DNA of 64,000 nt, from the NCBI GenBank assembly GCA_028824295.1, contig JAPPED010000007.1, positions 1-64,000 on the forward strand. The letters run 5' to 3'. Every line of letters starts with the position of its first letter. The stretch's first letter is position 1. Position numbers and translations under genes: made by a program. This DNA comes from Rhodospirillales bacterium. Lineage in GTDB: Bacteria; Pseudomonadota; Alphaproteobacteria; TMED109. Positions 53,980 through 63,094 of this stretch are shown piece after piece. The notes beneath the pieces are model-generated. The model was not told where the DNA came from, did not search any database, and was given only the letters and a program-made list of their open reading frames with translations.

Positions 53980-54254
53980 TCCGGACCCTCCTAGTTCGCA
54001 TCCTTCCGTTCTTGGTACCCATCATCCTGTTCGCAGTTTGGTACTTTCTCGCCCGCCGGCGAGCCGGCAAGGCAGGCGAGAAGGCGCCGAGCTGGCGCGA
54101 AGCTCCATGGGGCTGGATTGCGCTGTCCGGTTTGCTGGTACTGGGTCTTGGCCTCGCCTTCTTCCGGTTCTCCACCGGCGCTTCGCCGGATGGGACCTAC
54201 GTGCCACCGAAATACGAGGACGGCCGCGTCATTCCGGGTCACGTCGAACCGTGA
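53976..54254 (+). CDS. DUF6111 family membrane protein
   Basis: A 92-residue protein with two hydrophobic helices (LLVRILPFLVPIILFAVWYFLA and WGWIALSGLLVLGLGLAFF), a basic loop between them and a Pro-rich tail (TYVPPKYEDGRVIPGHVEP). This gene, between a NUDIX hydrolase and cca, is characteristic of alphaproteobacteria and matches the DUF6111 pattern. No function is known. The GTG start and the stop both overlap the neighbours by four bases. Confidence 0.8.
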   Translation: MIRTLLVRILPFLVPIILFAVWYFLARRRAGKAGEKAPSWREAPWGWIALSGLLVLGLGLAFFRFSTGASPDGTYVPPKYEDGRVIPGHVEP

Positions 54255-55540
54255 CGGTTCGCGCCCTGCAGGTGATCGGTCGGATCACGACCCCGCCCGC
54301 ATGGCCGAAACGTCCCCTGGTCGCGAAGGTGATGGCGCTGCTCAACACGCCCGAGATCCGACCGGGGGCACTGTTCGTCGGGGGCTGTGTCCGTGACGCC
54401 TTGCTCACGCCGCCGCGCGACACCCTCGATGTCGATGTCGCCACGGTGCATCCTCCGGACGAGGTCCGGCGCCGTCTTCGCCAGGCGGGCGTACGCACGG
54501 TTGCCACGGGCATCGCGCACGGCACCATTACGGCGCTGCCGCCGCGCGACGAACCTGGTTCAGTGGAGGTCACGACCTTGCGCCGCGATGTCCGGACCTT
54601 CGGGCGAGCCGCCGAGGTCGCCTTCTCGGACGACTGGATCGCCGATGCGGAGCGCCGCGATTTCACCATCAATGCACTGTACGCGGGCTCCGATCTCCAG
54701 GTGTTTGGGGTCAGCAATCTTGGGCTCCAAGACCTGGCACGCGGCCACGTGCGTTTCATCGGTACCCCGGCACACCGAATTCACGAGGACTATCTCCGCA
54801 TCCTTCGGTACTTTCGCATGTTCGCGTGGTTCGGCGGGTGCGTGCACGATCGCGTGAATCTCAATGCGATTGCCAAGTCGCTCCCCGGTCTGAGGCTCGT
54901 TTCCGGCGAACGGCTCAGGGCAGAGCTGTTGCGGCTGCTGGCCGCTGAGCAACCGGTTCCGGCCGTGGAGGCGATGGCCGCAACCGGCGTCCTCCAGCGG
55001 GTAGTCGGCAACTGGAGCAATCCGGCGTCCCGGGCCGCGAGGCAGCGGCTCCAGACCCTGCGTCGGCTCGTGCATCTCGAAGGACTGCTCGGTCTCAACG
55101 ATCCGGGACGGCGACTCTGCGCGCTTGTCGACACGGTGCCGGGGGCCAAGACAGCCGAAGCCCGCCTTCGACTCACCAAGACCGAGTCGCGGCGCCTGCG
55201 TGCCAGCGCAGCTGCCGGGTCACCGGCGAGTACCTGTTCCGAGGCCAGGCGACACGTCTGGGAAGCAGGTGGCGGCCCTCGGGCCCTCGATCGCCTGCTG
55301 CTGGGCGCTGCACGGACCGGGACACCCGCGCCGGACGTCGTCTGCCGCCTTGCCCGGGAGATGCAGACGTGGAAGCGGCCGGTCTTCCCGCTGGGCGGCG
55401 ACGATGTTGTCCGGCTCGGCATTCCTGCCGGTCCGAGGCGCCGGGCCCTGCTCCGCGCCGTCGAAGCGTGGTGGGCAAACGGGGACTTCACGCCTGGCCG
55501 GGACCGCTGTCTCGAGGAACTCCGACGGCTGGCGGGCTAG
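54251..55540 (+). CDS. cca: CCA tRNA nucleotidyltransferase
   Basis: This 429-residue class II polymerase adds or repairs the CCA end of tRNAs. It shows the GG motif FVGGCVRDALL, the DxD catalytic pair in TLDVDVATV, the RRDFTINALYAG motif, and the RIHEDYLRILRYFRMFAWFG neck helix. The C-terminal domain is the variable alphaproteobacterial type. The GTG at 54251 overlaps the DUF6111 stop. It converges with scpB, 62 bases apart. Confidence 0.94.
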   Translation: MTVRALQVIGRITTPPAWPKRPLVAKVMALLNTPEIRPGALFVGGCVRDALLTPPRDTLDVDVATVHPPDEVRRRLRQAGVRTVATGIAHGTITALPPRDEPGSVEVTTLRRDVRTFGRAAEVAFSDDWIADAERRDFTINALYAGSDLQVFGVSNLGLQDLARGHVRFIGTPAHRIHEDYLRILRYFRMFAWFGGCVHDRVNLNAIAKSLPGLRLVSGERLRAELLRLLAAEQPVPAVEAMAATGVLQRVVGNWSNPASRAARQRLQTLRRLVHLEGLLGLNDPGRRLCALVDTVPGAKTAEARLRLTKTESRRLRASAAAGSPASTCSEARRHVWEAGGGPRALDRLLLGAARTGTPAPDVVCRLAREMQTWKRPVFPLGGDDVVRLGIPAGPRRRALLRAVEAWWANGDFTPGRDRCLEELRRLAG

Positions 55541-55602
55541 CCGGTCTACAGCGGCACCCGATGCCCCGCACCCCGGGGCAACACCGCCAGCCGAAACGAG
55601 GG

Positions 55603-56355
55603 CTAGGCCGAGTGCTTCAAGACCTCGGCATCAGCATCGTGGTGGTCGTCGGCCGGCGCCACGATCGAGCCTTGAGCCGCCGTTAGCAGGCCTGCCTTCT
55701 GGAGATCACGAAGGCCCGGCAAGTCGTTCCGGGATTCGAGGCCGAAGTGGTCGAGGAAGGCCGGGGTCGTTTGCCATGTCGTTGGACGACCGGGCACCTG
55801 TTTTCGCCCCCGCGGTTCGATCCAACCTTCCTCGAACAGGATGTCGAGGGTCCCCGGGCTGACCGACACGCCGCGAATCTCTTCGATTTCGGCCCGCGTG
55901 ACCGGGGCGTGGTAGGCGACGATCGCCAGTGTTTCCAGTCCGGCGCGGGACAGTTTCCGCCGCCGGACCTTTTCGACGGTGAGCCGGTCGGCAACGTCGC
56001 TTGCCGTTCGGAACGCCCAGGCGTTTCCCACCTTTGCGAGTTCCACTCCGCGCCCCCTGTACTGCTCCCGCAAGGCGGTCAGAACGTCCACGACTGCCGT
56101 GCCCTCGGGCAACACGCGAGCGATCTCGCTGGTCCGGACGGGGGCTGCGCTCGCGAAGAGCAGCGCCTCGGTCACGCGGCATGCGTCGAGCGTTGCCGAA
56201 TCGACCTTGCACGGGTCCGCCGCCGGGGCAGCGTCAGCGGGGCACAGCATGGCGCGAGACGCCGACCCAGGCACCTCGACGCCGGATTGCGGCTCGGTCG
56301 AACCGCCCCGAGCCAGGATTTCCAGGGATTCATGCGGCATGCGCTGGATCTCCAT
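55603..56355 (-). CDS. scpB: Segregation and condensation protein B
   Basis: A 250-residue ScpB with two winged-helix domains (ATLDACRVTEALLFASAAPVRTSEIARVLP, LSRAGLETLAIVAYHAPVTRAEIEEIRGV), the kleisin-binding partner of ScpA in the SMC complex. The C-terminal tail is Asp/His-rich (PADDHHDADAEV). The ATG at 56355 overlaps scpA by 26 bases; an internal ATG at 56340 is an alternative. No tatABC genes follow, unlike many alphaproteobacteria. Confidence 0.92.
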   Translation of the reverse strand: MEIQRMPHESLEILARGGSTEPQSGVEVPGSASRAMLCPADAAPAADPCKVDSATLDACRVTEALLFASAAPVRTSEIARVLPEGTAVVDVLTALREQYRGRGVELAKVGNAWAFRTASDVADRLTVEKVRRRKLSRAGLETLAIVAYHAPVTRAEIEEIRGVSVSPGTLDILFEEGWIEPRGRKQVPGRPTTWQTTPAFLDHFGLESRNDLPGLRDLQKAGLLTAAQGSIVAPADDHHDADAEVLKHSA

Positions 56356-57133
56356 TGGGGCCGGTTCGCGAGCGCACCAGGACAGGGCCGAACGGCTGCG
56401 TTTGCCGCATGTCCAGCTCGCCTCCCCGAACGAGCTCCAGGCTGGCCACAAAGACCGAGGCATAGGCCGACCGGCGGACCGGCGAGGGATCATCGCGCGG
56501 CAGGAAACCGGCGAGCGTCGCCCACTGCTGCAGACCGGCAAGGCGGTTGCGAATCCAGCCGGTCGCCGTCTTGACCGAATAGAGGCGTTTGGGACGAACA
56601 GCGAGGGGCGGCGGCTGGCGGCGGCGGCAGATGCCCGCGTAGGCAACGATCAGGTCGTGGAACGTCGCGTCGACCGCGGTCTCTACCTTCTCGGAGCGCG
56701 GCTGCGTCTCACCGCGGGCATGGCGATCCCGTCCGAGAAGCGGCCGTCGAAACAGCAGCTCGCCGTGCCGGCGCATGGCGTCCAAACGGACGATGCGAAA
56801 CCGCAGCGCCTCCGCCAGCTCCTCTCCGGTCAGTTGCTCCTCCTCCGATTCAGGAAGCAGCAACCGCGACTTCATGTAAGCCAGCCACGCGGCCGTGACC
56901 AGGTGACCGGCAGCGACTTCGAGATTGAGGCGGCGCGCCCCTTCGACGAAGGCGAGGTACTGCTCCGCCAGCTCCAGAATCGAGATTTCGGCCAAGTCCA
57001 CCTTTTGGCGGCGCGCGAGCGTGAGCAGCAGGTCGATCGGCCCCTCGTACGCGTCCAATGACAGGAAGAATGCGTCCGGAGCCGCCCGCTGCGGCGGCGG
57101 ATCCTCTTCAAACTCGAGAACGGGAGCGTTCAC
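56330..57133 (-). CDS. scpA: Segregation and condensation protein A
   Basis: This 267-residue kleisin subunit joins the SMC heads for chromosome condensation. It has LDAYEGPIDLLLTLARRQKVDLAEISILELAEQYLAFVEGA and YMKSRLLLPE typical of ScpA, followed by a helical linker and winged-helix C-terminus. The GTG start at 57133 overlaps the site-2 protease stop by four bases; the open frame continues further up without similarity. It overlaps scpB. Confidence 0.93.
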   Translation of the reverse strand: MNAPVLEFEEDPPPQRAAPDAFFLSLDAYEGPIDLLLTLARRQKVDLAEISILELAEQYLAFVEGARRLNLEVAAGHLVTAAWLAYMKSRLLLPESEEEQLTGEELAEALRFRIVRLDAMRRHGELLFRRPLLGRDRHARGETQPRSEKVETAVDATFHDLIVAYAGICRRRQPPPLAVRPKRLYSVKTATGWIRNRLAGLQQWATLAGFLPRDDPSPVRRSAYASVFVASLELVRGGELDMRQTQPFGPVLVRSRTGPNGDPAHAA

Positions 57134-57816
57134 GTCAGCCCCACCATGCGAATGATGATAGATACCACATATTGGGCCGGTTCGCCAAGAATCCACCGAA
57201 ATATGGGAAGTTCGGCGCCGAGTGCGGATGCCGCGAGTGGCACCAGCACCAGCCCCCCGAGCAGCACCGGGAACCCGAGGCGCTCGGTCGCGGACCAGCG
57301 ACGCGCCCACCCGGGCGGCAGCGCGGCGTACAGCACGCGCCCGCCGTCCAGCGGCAGCACCGGGAGCAGATTGAGGAGCGCCAGGAGCACGTTAATCCAG
57401 AGCGCATTCACCAGATTGTCGGCAACCCAGCCACCGCCGACCGGAACGCCCGGAACCAGGTGCAGCAGGAGCGCCGCCAGCAACGCGAGCGCGAGGTTCA
57501 TGCCCGGCCCCGCCAGCGCCACCACCGCGATCCCGATCCGCCTCGGGTTCAGGCGGAAAAAACGCACCGGCACCGGCTTGGCGTAGCCGAACACCAGCGG
57601 CGAGATCAACAGGAGCACGAGCGGCAGCAGGACCGTACCTACCGGATCGACGTGGCGCAGGGGATTGAGGCTCACCCGGCCTGCCTGACGCGCCGTGTCG
57701 TCGCCGAACTGTTCCGCGACGTAGCCGTGCGCCGCCTCGTGGAGTGTGATCGCCGTCAGCGCCGGCAGTGCCCATACCGAGAGCGTGTAGGCGATGGCAC
57801 CGGCCTGTTCAACCAT
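57130..57816 (-). CDS. Site-2 protease family (M50) membrane metallopeptidase
   Basis: A 228-residue, roughly six-helix intramembrane metallopeptidase. The zinc motif HEAAH (His26, Glu27, His30) lies in TLHEAAHGYVAEQFGDDTARQAGRVSLNP, and the third ligand Asp in LLPVLPLDGGRVL. Substrates of this short subgroup are unknown. The start overlaps nagZ by eight bases and the end overlaps scpA by four, so it is in the middle of the operon. Confidence 0.92.
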   Translation of the reverse strand: MVEQAGAIAYTLSVWALPALTAITLHEAAHGYVAEQFGDDTARQAGRVSLNPLRHVDPVGTVLLPLVLLLISPLVFGYAKPVPVRFFRLNPRRIGIAVVALAGPGMNLALALLAALLLHLVPGVPVGGGWVADNLVNALWINVLLALLNLLPVLPLDGGRVLYAALPPGWARRWSATERLGFPVLLGGLVLVPLAASALGAELPIFRWILGEPAQYVVSIIIRMVGLT

Positions 57817-58822
57817 GCGGGAGACGCTCGCAGAAGGCGCGATACTCGAGACTGCGGACCTGTTCCGGCGCCCGGCGCGCCGCCAGCCAGGCCAGCGCCG
57901 TGCGCCAGCGCGCCGTGGCCTCGTCAGTCATGGCAGGGACCGCCCGCGCGACGGCGGTCATTTCATTGAAATTCCCGTTGCAGTGCAGGACGATGTCACA
58001 GCCAGCCGCGAGCGCGGCACACGCTCGCTGCTCCATCGCGCCGGCGAGCGCTCCCATGCAAAGATCGTCCGACAGCAACAGGCCCTCAAACCCGATGCGG
58101 CCGCGCACGAATTCGCGGATTCCTTTGGATGAAACGGTAACGGGCAGGTCGGCGTCAAGCGCCGCATAGACCACGTGCGCGGTCATGGCGACCGGCGCAT
58201 CGCGAAGCGCGCGAAACGGCACGAAATCAGTGGCCTCAAGAACCTGTCGCGGAGTCTCGACCACCGGCAGCTGCTCGTGGCTGTCGGCCCTGGCGCGGCC
58301 ATGACCGGGTATGTGCTTGACGACCGGGAGCACACCTGCGCGCCCCAGCCCGTCCATGGCCGCTCGACCAAGCGCCGCCACGACGCCGGGGTCGCCGGCA
58401 AAGGCGCGATCCCCGATGACGGCATGGCCTTCTTCCATTGCCAGGTCGAGCACCGGCGCACAGTTCACATCGATCCCGAGACTTGCGAGATCGCGGCCCA
58501 GCAGGGCATGCCCGATCCGCACCGTGTCGCCCGCATGACCGAGATCGCGCGCCGCCAGTTGCCCGTACGCGGCGGCCGGCGGATAGGCGGGCGCATGGGG
58601 CGGGCCAAACCGCTGCACGCGGCCACCCTCCTGGTCGATCAGGACCGGCACTTCTGCTCCGGCCGCCTCCCGGAGCGCTTTGACCAGCCCGACCGTTTGC
58701 GTGGGGGTGTCCAGGTTTCGGGCGAACAGAATGAAGCCGAACGGAGCGGCTTCGCTGAATAACGCTTGCTCTTCAGGGCGAAGTTCCGGTCCGGCAATGC
58801 CGAAAATGACTGGAAGGGTCAC
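57809..58822 (-). CDS. nagZ: Beta-N-acetylhexosaminidase NagZ
   Basis: This 337-residue glycoside hydrolase family 3 enzyme releases N-acetylglucosamine from anhydromuropeptides in peptidoglycan recycling. It has FILFARNLDTP, VLIDQEGGRVQRF, the KHIPGHGRARADSH loop (Lys169, His170, with catalytic His182 nearby), and the nucleophile Asp in LLLSDDLCMGAL. The GTG start overlaps the SPOR stop by four bases. Confidence 0.95.
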   Translation of the reverse strand: MTLPVIFGIAGPELRPEEQALFSEAAPFGFILFARNLDTPTQTVGLVKALREAAGAEVPVLIDQEGGRVQRFGPPHAPAYPPAAAYGQLAARDLGHAGDTVRIGHALLGRDLASLGIDVNCAPVLDLAMEEGHAVIGDRAFAGDPGVVAALGRAAMDGLGRAGVLPVVKHIPGHGRARADSHEQLPVVETPRQVLEATDFVPFRALRDAPVAMTAHVVYAALDADLPVTVSSKGIREFVRGRIGFEGLLLSDDLCMGALAGAMEQRACAALAAGCDIVLHCNGNFNEMTAVARAVPAMTDEATARWRTALAWLAARRAPEQVRSLEYRAFCERLPHG

Positions 58823-59484
58823 TGCCCCTTGGCGACGAAACAGGGGACGCCCCGTTTCTCCAACCGGTTGCAGACTTCGCCTGCGTCCTTCCTGGTCTCG
58901 AAGGGGCCGGCCTGCAAACGCTGCACCCGCTCCTGCTCCGACACCTTGAACTCCCGCACACGGAAATCGAGGTTGCCGAATACGTCGGGATGAGTGGCGA
59001 GCAAGCGCTGCGCCTCCACGACCGCGCGGTCGCGCGAACGGATCGCCAGCAACTGCACCGACGCTTTCCACGCACTGCGGGGATGACGCGGCTCCGGGAG
59101 TTTCGGCCGCTCCTCGACCGCCGCCGCAGGCTCTTCCACTGCTTCCTGAGCCACGGCCGCTTCCGCGTCCGGTACGACTTCGGGGGGAGGCTCGGCAGGC
59201 TCCACCCGGGGCCGGGCTAACGGTTCCTCGGTACTTGGCAGCAGCCGTTCCGGACCAGTGTCCGGTTCCGCACCCTCCAGCAGGGCGCTGCCGCGGGCAT
59301 CAGCCTGGTACCCGCCCGGGTCCTCCGGGCGTTGACGGATCGGTTCCGGCAACGGCTCCACTATGGGGACAGATGCGGTGTCCCGATCACCGGTCCCGAA
59401 GTAGCCCTCGAAGTACATCCAGGCACCGATTCCGAATCCGCCGACGAGCACGGCGGCCACCACCAATCCGCCTACCCGATTCAT
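58819..59484 (-). CDS. SPOR domain protein (septal peptidoglycan-binding)
   Basis: A 221-residue membrane-anchored protein: an N-terminal helix (VGGLVVAAVLVGGFGIGAWMYF), a long Pro/Glu-rich periplasmic linker (residues about 40-135), and a C-terminal SPOR domain (ASVQLLAIRSRDRAVVEAQRLLATHPDV ... LQAGPFETRKDAGEVCNRL). SPOR domains bind denuded glycan strands at division sites. It lies between argS and nagZ, as in many alphaproteobacteria, with four-base overlaps to both. Confidence 0.9.
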   Translation of the reverse strand: MNRVGGLVVAAVLVGGFGIGAWMYFEGYFGTGDRDTASVPIVEPLPEPIRQRPEDPGGYQADARGSALLEGAEPDTGPERLLPSTEEPLARPRVEPAEPPPEVVPDAEAAVAQEAVEEPAAAVEERPKLPEPRHPRSAWKASVQLLAIRSRDRAVVEAQRLLATHPDVFGNLDFRVREFKVSEQERVQRLQAGPFETRKDAGEVCNRLEKRGVPCFVAKGQ

Positions 59485-61304
59485 CGCATCTCCTCCACCG
59501 GGGTCACGCCCAGAATCGACAGGCCGGCGCGCAACACCGCCCGCACCGCATCACCCAGCAGCAGGCGTGCCGCGGTCCGCGGCCGGTCGCCGGGGATCAG
59601 TGTCCGCAGGGACGGCTCGCCACGGGCACCGGCCGTCCAGAGCTCGTGGTACCGGGCCGCGAGCTCCGACAGCTGGAATGCGATGCGGTGGGGCTCGCGG
59701 GCGCGCGCTGCCGCTTCGACCTGTTCGGGCCAGAGCGCGACTTCCCGCATCAGTGCCACCTCCCGGGGATCGGTGAGCAACGTCGGTTCAGCCTCGGAGG
59801 CGACGTCGAGGTCTCTTAGTTCCCCATGGTCCTGGACCCGTCGGAACACCGAACAGATCCGGGCGTGAGCATATTGGACGTAGTAGACCGGATTGTCCTT
59901 TGACTGGCGCACCGCCTCCGACAGGTCAAAATCCAGCGGCGCGTCCGGCCGCCGCATCAGCATAAGGAATCGGAATACGTCCGGGCCCACCTCGCCGAGG
60001 ACGGACTCCAGCGTCACGATGTTGCCGTCGCGCTTCGACATCCGCACCGGCTGCCCGGCACGTGTGACCCGCACCAGCTGGCAGAACTTGACGTCGAGAC
60101 TGGCCGAGTCCTCGCTGAGGGCAGCGAGTCCCGCCCGCACGCGCTTGGCGTACCCTCCGTGGTCAGCGCCCCACACGTTGATCTGCTCGCTGAAACCGCG
60201 GCGGAACTTGTCAAAGTGGTAGGCAAGGTCGCCCGCGAAATACGTCCATTCACCGTTGGCCCGGCGCAGGGGGCGGTCGGCATCGTCGCCGAACCGGCTG
60301 GCCCGGAAGAGCAGTTGCGGGCGAGGCTCCCACGCCTCGCCGGCCTCTCCCTTGGGCCTGGGCGGCACTCCGGTGTAGACGAGGTCTCGCTCTTCCAGGA
60401 CGCCCACGGCATCGTCGACGCGTCCGGCCTCCCGCAGGTCACGTTCCGACACAAAGACATCGAAGCGAATGCCGAGTTGTGCCAGATCCCGGTCGATCAG
60501 CTTCATCATCGCGCCGACCCCGGTCTCTCGGAACTGCTCCAGCCACACGTTCTCCGCAGCAGCGACCATCTGTCCGCCGTCCGTCGCAAAGAGCTCATCA
60601 GCCACCGGCTTGAGGTACTCGCCCGGGTACAGGCCCCCCCCCGGCGGCGCGCTCTCGGCGCCGGCCGCCATGCGGTAACGGTGATGGAGCGAGCGAGCGA
60701 GCTGGTCGATCTGGCCGCCGGCGTCGTTGACGTAGTACTCCCGGGTGACGGTGAAGCCGGCAAACGCCAGGAGGGCCGCGGTCGCGTCGCCCAGAACGGC
60801 GCCACGCCCGTGTCCTACATGAAGCGGGCCGGTCGGGTTCGCCGACACGTATTCGACATTGATCGGCGTCGCTTCGCCCATCCCGGAACGACCGTAGTCC
60901 GCGCCAGCCGCCACGGCCGCCCGCAATGCCGGAATCCATGCCGATGGCGCGATCCGCAGGTTGACGAAACCAGGGCCCGCAGTTTCCGCGGACTCGATGC
61001 CGGCCGCCCCCGGCAGCGCGCGTGCCAGGAGATCGGCGAAATCCCGCGGGCTCATCCCGACCCGCTTTGCAAGGACCAGGCTGGCGTTCGTGGCCAGGTC
61101 CCCGTGCGCGGGGTCGCGCGGTGGACTCAGTGTCACCGCGCGCTGCAGCAGCGGTTCCCAGTCCCCCCTGGGGACCGACGACGTGCCGGCAACCTGCCGA
61201 ACCGCCTCCATGACGTGGCGGCGAAGCGCCGGGATCGGCGCGTCACCGGACACCGGGACCGTCACGTCCGGCTGGCCTTCCTTCCGAGACACTGCCTGGA
61301 TCAC
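59481..61304 (-). CDS. argS: Arginyl-tRNA synthetase
   Basis: A 607-residue class I aminoacyl-tRNA synthetase with the HIGH-like HVGH at residues 162-165 in SANPTGPLHVGHGRG and the degenerate KMSKS-like segment VRMSKRDGN. The N-terminal Add1 domain with HGDLATNASLVLAK and the C-terminal anticodon-binding domain with YVQYAHARICSVFRR are present. A GTG at 61304 starts the frame; the exact start is uncertain by a few residues. It follows the aldolase stop by 22 bases. Confidence 0.96.
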   Translation of the reverse strand: MIQAVSRKEGQPDVTVPVSGDAPIPALRRHVMEAVRQVAGTSSVPRGDWEPLLQRAVTLSPPRDPAHGDLATNASLVLAKRVGMSPRDFADLLARALPGAAGIESAETAGPGFVNLRIAPSAWIPALRAAVAAGADYGRSGMGEATPINVEYVSANPTGPLHVGHGRGAVLGDATAALLAFAGFTVTREYYVNDAGGQIDQLARSLHHRYRMAAGAESAPPGGGLYPGEYLKPVADELFATDGGQMVAAAENVWLEQFRETGVGAMMKLIDRDLAQLGIRFDVFVSERDLREAGRVDDAVGVLEERDLVYTGVPPRPKGEAGEAWEPRPQLLFRASRFGDDADRPLRRANGEWTYFAGDLAYHFDKFRRGFSEQINVWGADHGGYAKRVRAGLAALSEDSASLDVKFCQLVRVTRAGQPVRMSKRDGNIVTLESVLGEVGPDVFRFLMLMRRPDAPLDFDLSEAVRQSKDNPVYYVQYAHARICSVFRRVQDHGELRDLDVASEAEPTLLTDPREVALMREVALWPEQVEAAARAREPHRIAFQLSELAARYHELWTAGARGEPSLRTLIPGDRPRTAARLLLGDAVRAVLRAGLSILGVTPVEEMR

Positions 61305-61326
61305 GTCTCCCGGCGGTGCGGCAGCT

Positions 61327-62097
61327 TCAGTTTGCGAGACCCTGCCTGACGGTGGCGATCTGCTCCTGCGCGGCGGCCGTCAGGATGCGCGTGTCATTCG
61401 CGATCGAGACGAACTGGAATCCTTCGCGAATCTTCTGCAAGGAATACTCCGGGCTGAGGCAGTGCAGCCCCGCCGGTACTCCGGCCCGCTTGGCCGCCGC
61501 CAGAATGGTCGCCATCGCTTCGGTGACGACTGGATTGTCGGTATCCATCTGCGGCCTCTCGCCGAGTGACAGCGCGAGGTCCGACGGGCCAACGTAGATT
61601 CCGTCGAGGCCCGGCGTGGCGACGATTGCGTCCACGTTCGCAACGGCTTCCGCGGTCTCGACCATCGCGATCGCCAGGATGGTCTCGTTCGCCTTGTCGA
61701 GGTAATCGGGACCGCCGTAGATCGCGGCCCGAATCGGGCCGAAGCTTCGGACTCCCTCAGGGGCGTACTTGCAGTAGGAAACCAGTTGCGCGCACTGCTC
61801 GGGCGTGTTGACCATCGGACAGATGATGCCGTAGCTCCCGGCGTCGAGAAGCCTTCCAATGATTCCGGGTTCCAGCGTCGGGACGCGCGTAAGGGGCGTC
61901 ACCGGGGTCGTCGACAGCGCCTGCAACATCTGCACGGTGTCGGAAAAATCGCTCAGTCCGTGCTGCAGGTCGATGGTCACGGAGTCCCATCCGCATCCCC
62001 CCATGACCTCGGCAGCGAAACTGTTCGGAATGGCAAGCCAGCCGTTCACGACGGCGCCGCCTTCCTGCCAAATTCTCTGAACGGCGTTCTCGCGCAT
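61327..62097 (-). CDS. HpcH/HpaI family class II aldolase
   Basis: A 256-residue metal-dependent aldolase of the 4-hydroxy-2-oxoheptanedioate/2-keto-3-deoxy acid type. The catalytic His lies in SVTIDLQHGLSD, the metal ligands Glu and Asp in AMVETAEAV and GPSDLALSLGERP, and the catalytic Arg in PLTRVPT. Members split 2-oxo-4-hydroxy acids to pyruvate and an aldehyde. It is the last of a trio with a 2-hydroxyacid dehydrogenase and RraA; the substrate is not known. Confidence 0.9.
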   Translation of the reverse strand: MRENAVQRIWQEGGAVVNGWLAIPNSFAAEVMGGCGWDSVTIDLQHGLSDFSDTVQMLQALSTTPVTPLTRVPTLEPGIIGRLLDAGSYGIICPMVNTPEQCAQLVSYCKYAPEGVRSFGPIRAAIYGGPDYLDKANETILAIAMVETAEAVANVDAIVATPGLDGIYVGPSDLALSLGERPQMDTDNPVVTEAMATILAAAKRAGVPAGLHCLSPEYSLQKIREGFQFVSIANDTRILTAAAQEQIATVRQGLAN

Positions 62098-62102
62098 GGT
62101 TG

Positions 62103-63083
62103 CTACTCCAGTACTTCGGGATTGACGATGTGCGCGGGCTTGATCCGGCCGTCGAACGCGTCCAATACGTTCTGGCAGGTGACTTCCGCCATGGCACGCA
62201 TGGATTCGTTGGTTACACCGGCCACGTGCGGTGAAAACAGCACGTTTTCAAGATCGAGAAGCGGATGGTCGTCCGGCGGCGGCTCCAGATCGAAGACATC
62301 GAGGCCTGCGGCACGAATTCCGCCGCCCCGGAGCGCTTCGACCAGCGCCTCCTCGTCGATGATTCCCCCGCGAGCAGTATTGACGAGGATGGCCGTCGGC
62401 TTCATCAGACCGAGCTCGGCGGCGCCGATCAGGCCTTCGGTCTCGGCATTCCGGGGACAATGGACGGTGACAAAATCCGCCGTCGGGAGCGCCTCCGCCA
62501 GGCGCGCAACGCGGCGGGCGCCAGCCCGTTCCACGGCAGCGTCCTCGACGTAGGGATCGAAGACGTCGACCGCCATTCCAAGTCCCTTGCCGATCGACGT
62601 CGTACGGGTGCCAATTCGACCGAAGCCGATCACCAGCAGCCGTTTTCGGAACAATTCGGTATTGTCCCGCTCGGTCCCGAACCGATCCTGGAAGCGGCGT
62701 CCCTGCACCGCCCCGTGGTATTGGAGGGAGCGCTTGGCAAGCGCCATCATCATGAAGACGGCATGCTCCGCGACCGACCTCGAGTTGGCTTCGCCGGCGA
62801 TCAACAGCGGGATGCCACGCTCGGTCAGCGCCTCAACGTCCACGGAGTCGTAACCGACGCCAAAGCGCGCCACCGCTTCCAGCTTCGGTGCAGCCTCGAT
62901 GAATTTCCGGTCGCAGATGGTCGTGCGCAGGGTCACTGCAGCGACATCTCTCATGCGCTCGAGCAGCGTGTCGAGCTCATCGTTGGAGCACTCCTCGACC
63001 AGGACGTCGTCGCGGGCCTCGAGAAGGGAGCGTCCCGCTGCCGGCATGCCCTGCACCAGCATCACTTTGCGCTGATTCGCCAT
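62103..63083 (-). CDS. D-2-hydroxyacid dehydrogenase (NAD-dependent)
   Basis: A 326-residue D-isomer-specific 2-hydroxyacid dehydrogenase. The NAD fold has VIGFGRIGTRT, the catalytic Arg lies in NTARGGIIDEEAL, Glu in FDLEPPPDDHPL, and His in FSPHVAGVTNES. It is close to 3-phosphoglycerate dehydrogenases in the core but lacks a regulatory ACT domain. The ATG at 63083 sits 11 bases after RraA; it stops five bases before the aldolase. A sugar-acid or 2-oxo acid substrate is likely from context. Confidence 0.9.
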   Translation of the reverse strand: MANQRKVMLVQGMPAAGRSLLEARDDVLVEECSNDELDTLLERMRDVAAVTLRTTICDRKFIEAAPKLEAVARFGVGYDSVDVEALTERGIPLLIAGEANSRSVAEHAVFMMMALAKRSLQYHGAVQGRRFQDRFGTERDNTELFRKRLLVIGFGRIGTRTTSIGKGLGMAVDVFDPYVEDAAVERAGARRVARLAEALPTADFVTVHCPRNAETEGLIGAAELGLMKPTAILVNTARGGIIDEEALVEALRGGGIRAAGLDVFDLEPPPDDHPLLDLENVLFSPHVAGVTNESMRAMAEVTCQNVLDAFDGRIKPAHIVNPEVLE

Positions 63084-63094
63084 ATGTTCGTCCC

